Shown piece after piece: positions 62,970-64,000 of a stretch of DNA of 64,000 bases. A program made the translations under genes and the position numbers. The notes under the pieces were generated by a model. It did no database searches, was not told the origin of the DNA, and saw only the letters and a program-made list of their open reading frames with translations. Position 1 is the first letter of the stretch. Every line of letters begins with the position of its first letter. This DNA comes from Gaiellasilicea sp963806955 (GTDB lineage Bacteria > Actinomycetota > Thermoleophilia > Gaiellales > Gaiellaceae), in the NCBI GenBank assembly GCA_963806955.1, contig CAWDZG010000001.1:434001-498000 (forward strand). Direction: 5' to 3'.

Positions 62970-63506
62970 TCAGGCGGCGAGCGCGCGCAGGTCGTCCACG
63001 GTCGAGCCGAGCAGCGTGTCGCGCAGGTCGAAGAGCCCCGCCCAGAGCGAGGACGCGTCCGGAGGGGCATCGAGGCGGGCAGCGTCCGAGAGGCCCTGCA
63101 GCGCCCGCACCAGCACGGCGAGCTCCAGATAGGCGGACGCGACCCGGTTCGGGCACGCCTGCACCCCGGCCCGCAGCAGCACCGGCTGCCACTCGACGAG
63201 CTCGCCTGCGCCCGGGCCCGTGTACCAGGAGCGGCCCTCGGCCTGATCGGCCTCCAGTTCGAGCAGATAGCGGCCGAGTGGCACCTCGAGCCCCGCGAGC
63301 GCGGTCTCGACCCGGTCGGCGGCATGACGCAGCGCAGCCTCGCGCCCGCCGGCGGTCGGCGGCAGCGCCTCACCCCTGCCCCAGCGCTCGAGCAGCCGGC
63401 AGAAGGCGAGCGAGGCAGCCTCGCAGGCCCGCAGCTGGGCGATCAACCGGCGGGCCGTCAGCTCGCTCGCCGCATGGCCGACGAGGATGTCCGGCCAGTC
63501 GGCCAC
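62970..63506 (-). CDS. Hypothetical protein, helical
   Basis: A 178-residue soluble protein of mostly alpha-helical character (ELTARRLIAQLRACEAASLAFCRLL; LELEADQAEG; SAYLELAVLVRALQGL). No known motif is seen. It starts with ATG at 63506, two bases before the rnj stop, so it may share the rnj transcript. It is followed by palindromic repeat 2. I give no function. Confidence 0.72.
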   Translation of the reverse strand: MADWPDILVGHAASELTARRLIAQLRACEAASLAFCRLLERWGRGEALPPTAGGREAALRHAADRVETALAGLEVPLGRYLLELEADQAEGRSWYTGPGAGELVEWQPVLLRAGVQACPNRVASAYLELAVLVRALQGLSDAARLDAPPDASSLWAGLFDLRDTLLGSTVDDLRALAA

Positions 63507-63508
63507 TG

Positions 63509-64000
63509 CTAGACCTCGATCACCACGGGCAGGATCATCGGCCGCCGGCGCGTTCTGTCGTAGACCAGCTGGCCGACGGCGTCGTGCAGGTGCTCCTGGA
63601 TCAGCTTGATCTCGGTGATCCCGTCCGAGGAGAGATCCTGGAGCACGCTCAGGGCCTCCGCCCGGAGCTCGTCGACGAGCTCGTCGGAGTCACCCATTCC
63701 GCGGGCGATCAGCTCGGGCGGCGCGGTCGCGCCGCCGTTCGAGCTCGCGAGCGTCGTGACGATGATCAGCACGCCGTCTTCCGAGAGGCGGCGGCGGTCG
63801 CGAAGCGCGACGTCGCGGACGTCGCCGACGCCGAGGCCGTCCACGAACGTGAGACCCGACTCGACCCGGTCGACGATTCGCGGCGTCCGCCCCTGTTCGA
63901 GCTCGACGACGGAGCCGTTCTCGGCGATCACGATCGCGTCGGCCGGCACCCCGGCCTCGCGCGCGAGCTGCGCGTGCGCCGCGAGCATCCGGTACTCGCC
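63509..64000 (-). CDS. rnj: Ribonuclease J, C-terminal part (5' end outside window)
   Basis: The last 163 codons of a protein that runs off the right edge. HAQLAREAGVPADAIVIAENGSVVEL, VDGLGVGDVRDVALRDRR, LSEDGVLIIVTTLASSNG and RPMILPVVIEV are characteristic of the RNase J C-terminal domain and its MBL-CASP end. It degrades RNA 5'-3' and also cuts internally. TAG at 63509. The metallo-beta-lactamase catalytic motifs lie outside the window. Confidence 0.92.
   Translation of the reverse strand, partial: GEYRMLAAHAQLAREAGVPADAIVIAENGSVVELEQGRTPRIVDRVESGLTFVDGLGVGDVRDVALRDRRRLSEDGVLIIVTTLASSNGGATAPPELIARGMGDSDELVDELRAEALSVLQDLSSDGITEIKLIQEHLHDAVGQLVYDRTRRRPMILPVVIEV

Overview
The window is 64 kb of very high-GC chromosomal DNA with densely packed genes and many ATGA/GTGA start-stop overlaps. 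GTG starts are common, and several genes lack a ribosome binding site but have a TAnnnT box 6-7 bases before the start codon (leaderless transcripts). The gene content points to an actinobacterium: a GarA-like FHA protein next to a MerR gene, an RsiG-like anti-sigma factor, MurT/GatD lipid II amidation, the succinylase DAP pathway, RNase Y and RNase J. A deep-branching lineage such as Thermoleophilia (Gaiella-like) fits best, but this is inference from gene order and families. No phage, IS element, plasmid or CRISPR array was seen.

0-9.4 kb is a stress/dormancy-type island: three universal stress protein genes (four USP domains), two CBS-domain proteins, a P2-type Ca2+ ATPase, a VIT-family transporter and a DevS/DevR-like two-component pair. 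9.4-13.4 kb holds a GDPD-like gene, a PAP2 membrane phosphatase, tRNA-Pro(GGG), a secreted GH99-like protein and a HutF-like amidohydrolase. 13.4-18.5 kb holds pgsA-like, a sugar-nucleotidyltransferase/phosphohexomutase fusion, a tiny RsiG homologue with one c-di-GMP motif, the GarA-like FHA protein, MerR and apt. 18.5-31.2 kb holds small membrane proteins, uppP, a GAF protein, two convergent sigma-70 factors, a lone glutaminase, a HNH-repeat protein, HD-GYP and GGDEF proteins and a large secreted subtilase.

31.4-52.5 kb is mostly housekeeping: murT-gatD, a PLP decarboxylase, NUDIX, MazG, hflX, dapE-dapC-dapD facing dapF-miaA-epimerase-miaB, slipin-NfeD, rny, recX-recA-thpR-cinA-rodZ. 52.4-58.7 kb is a complete nucleoside-type ABC importer (two permeases, double ATPase, two BMP binding proteins). 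58.8-64 kb holds ftsK, a nucleoside hydrolase and ribokinase (which could degrade what the importer brings in), an unknown gene and the 3' part of rnj.

A caveat runs through the window: about fifteen genes, including essential ones (ftsK, dapC, miaA, nfeD), are interrupted by single-base frameshifts. Most change length by +1, and a cluster lies at 61.0-61.8 kb. Reading frames resume perfectly on the other side, so I treat these as probable assembly errors and annotate the full-length genes.

I found no single clearly unprecedented multi-gene system. The strongest leads are the single-motif RsiG homologue, a DapF with both catalytic cysteines replaced by serine, the leaderless-promoter signature, the paired hairpins upstream of ribokinase, and the stress island.
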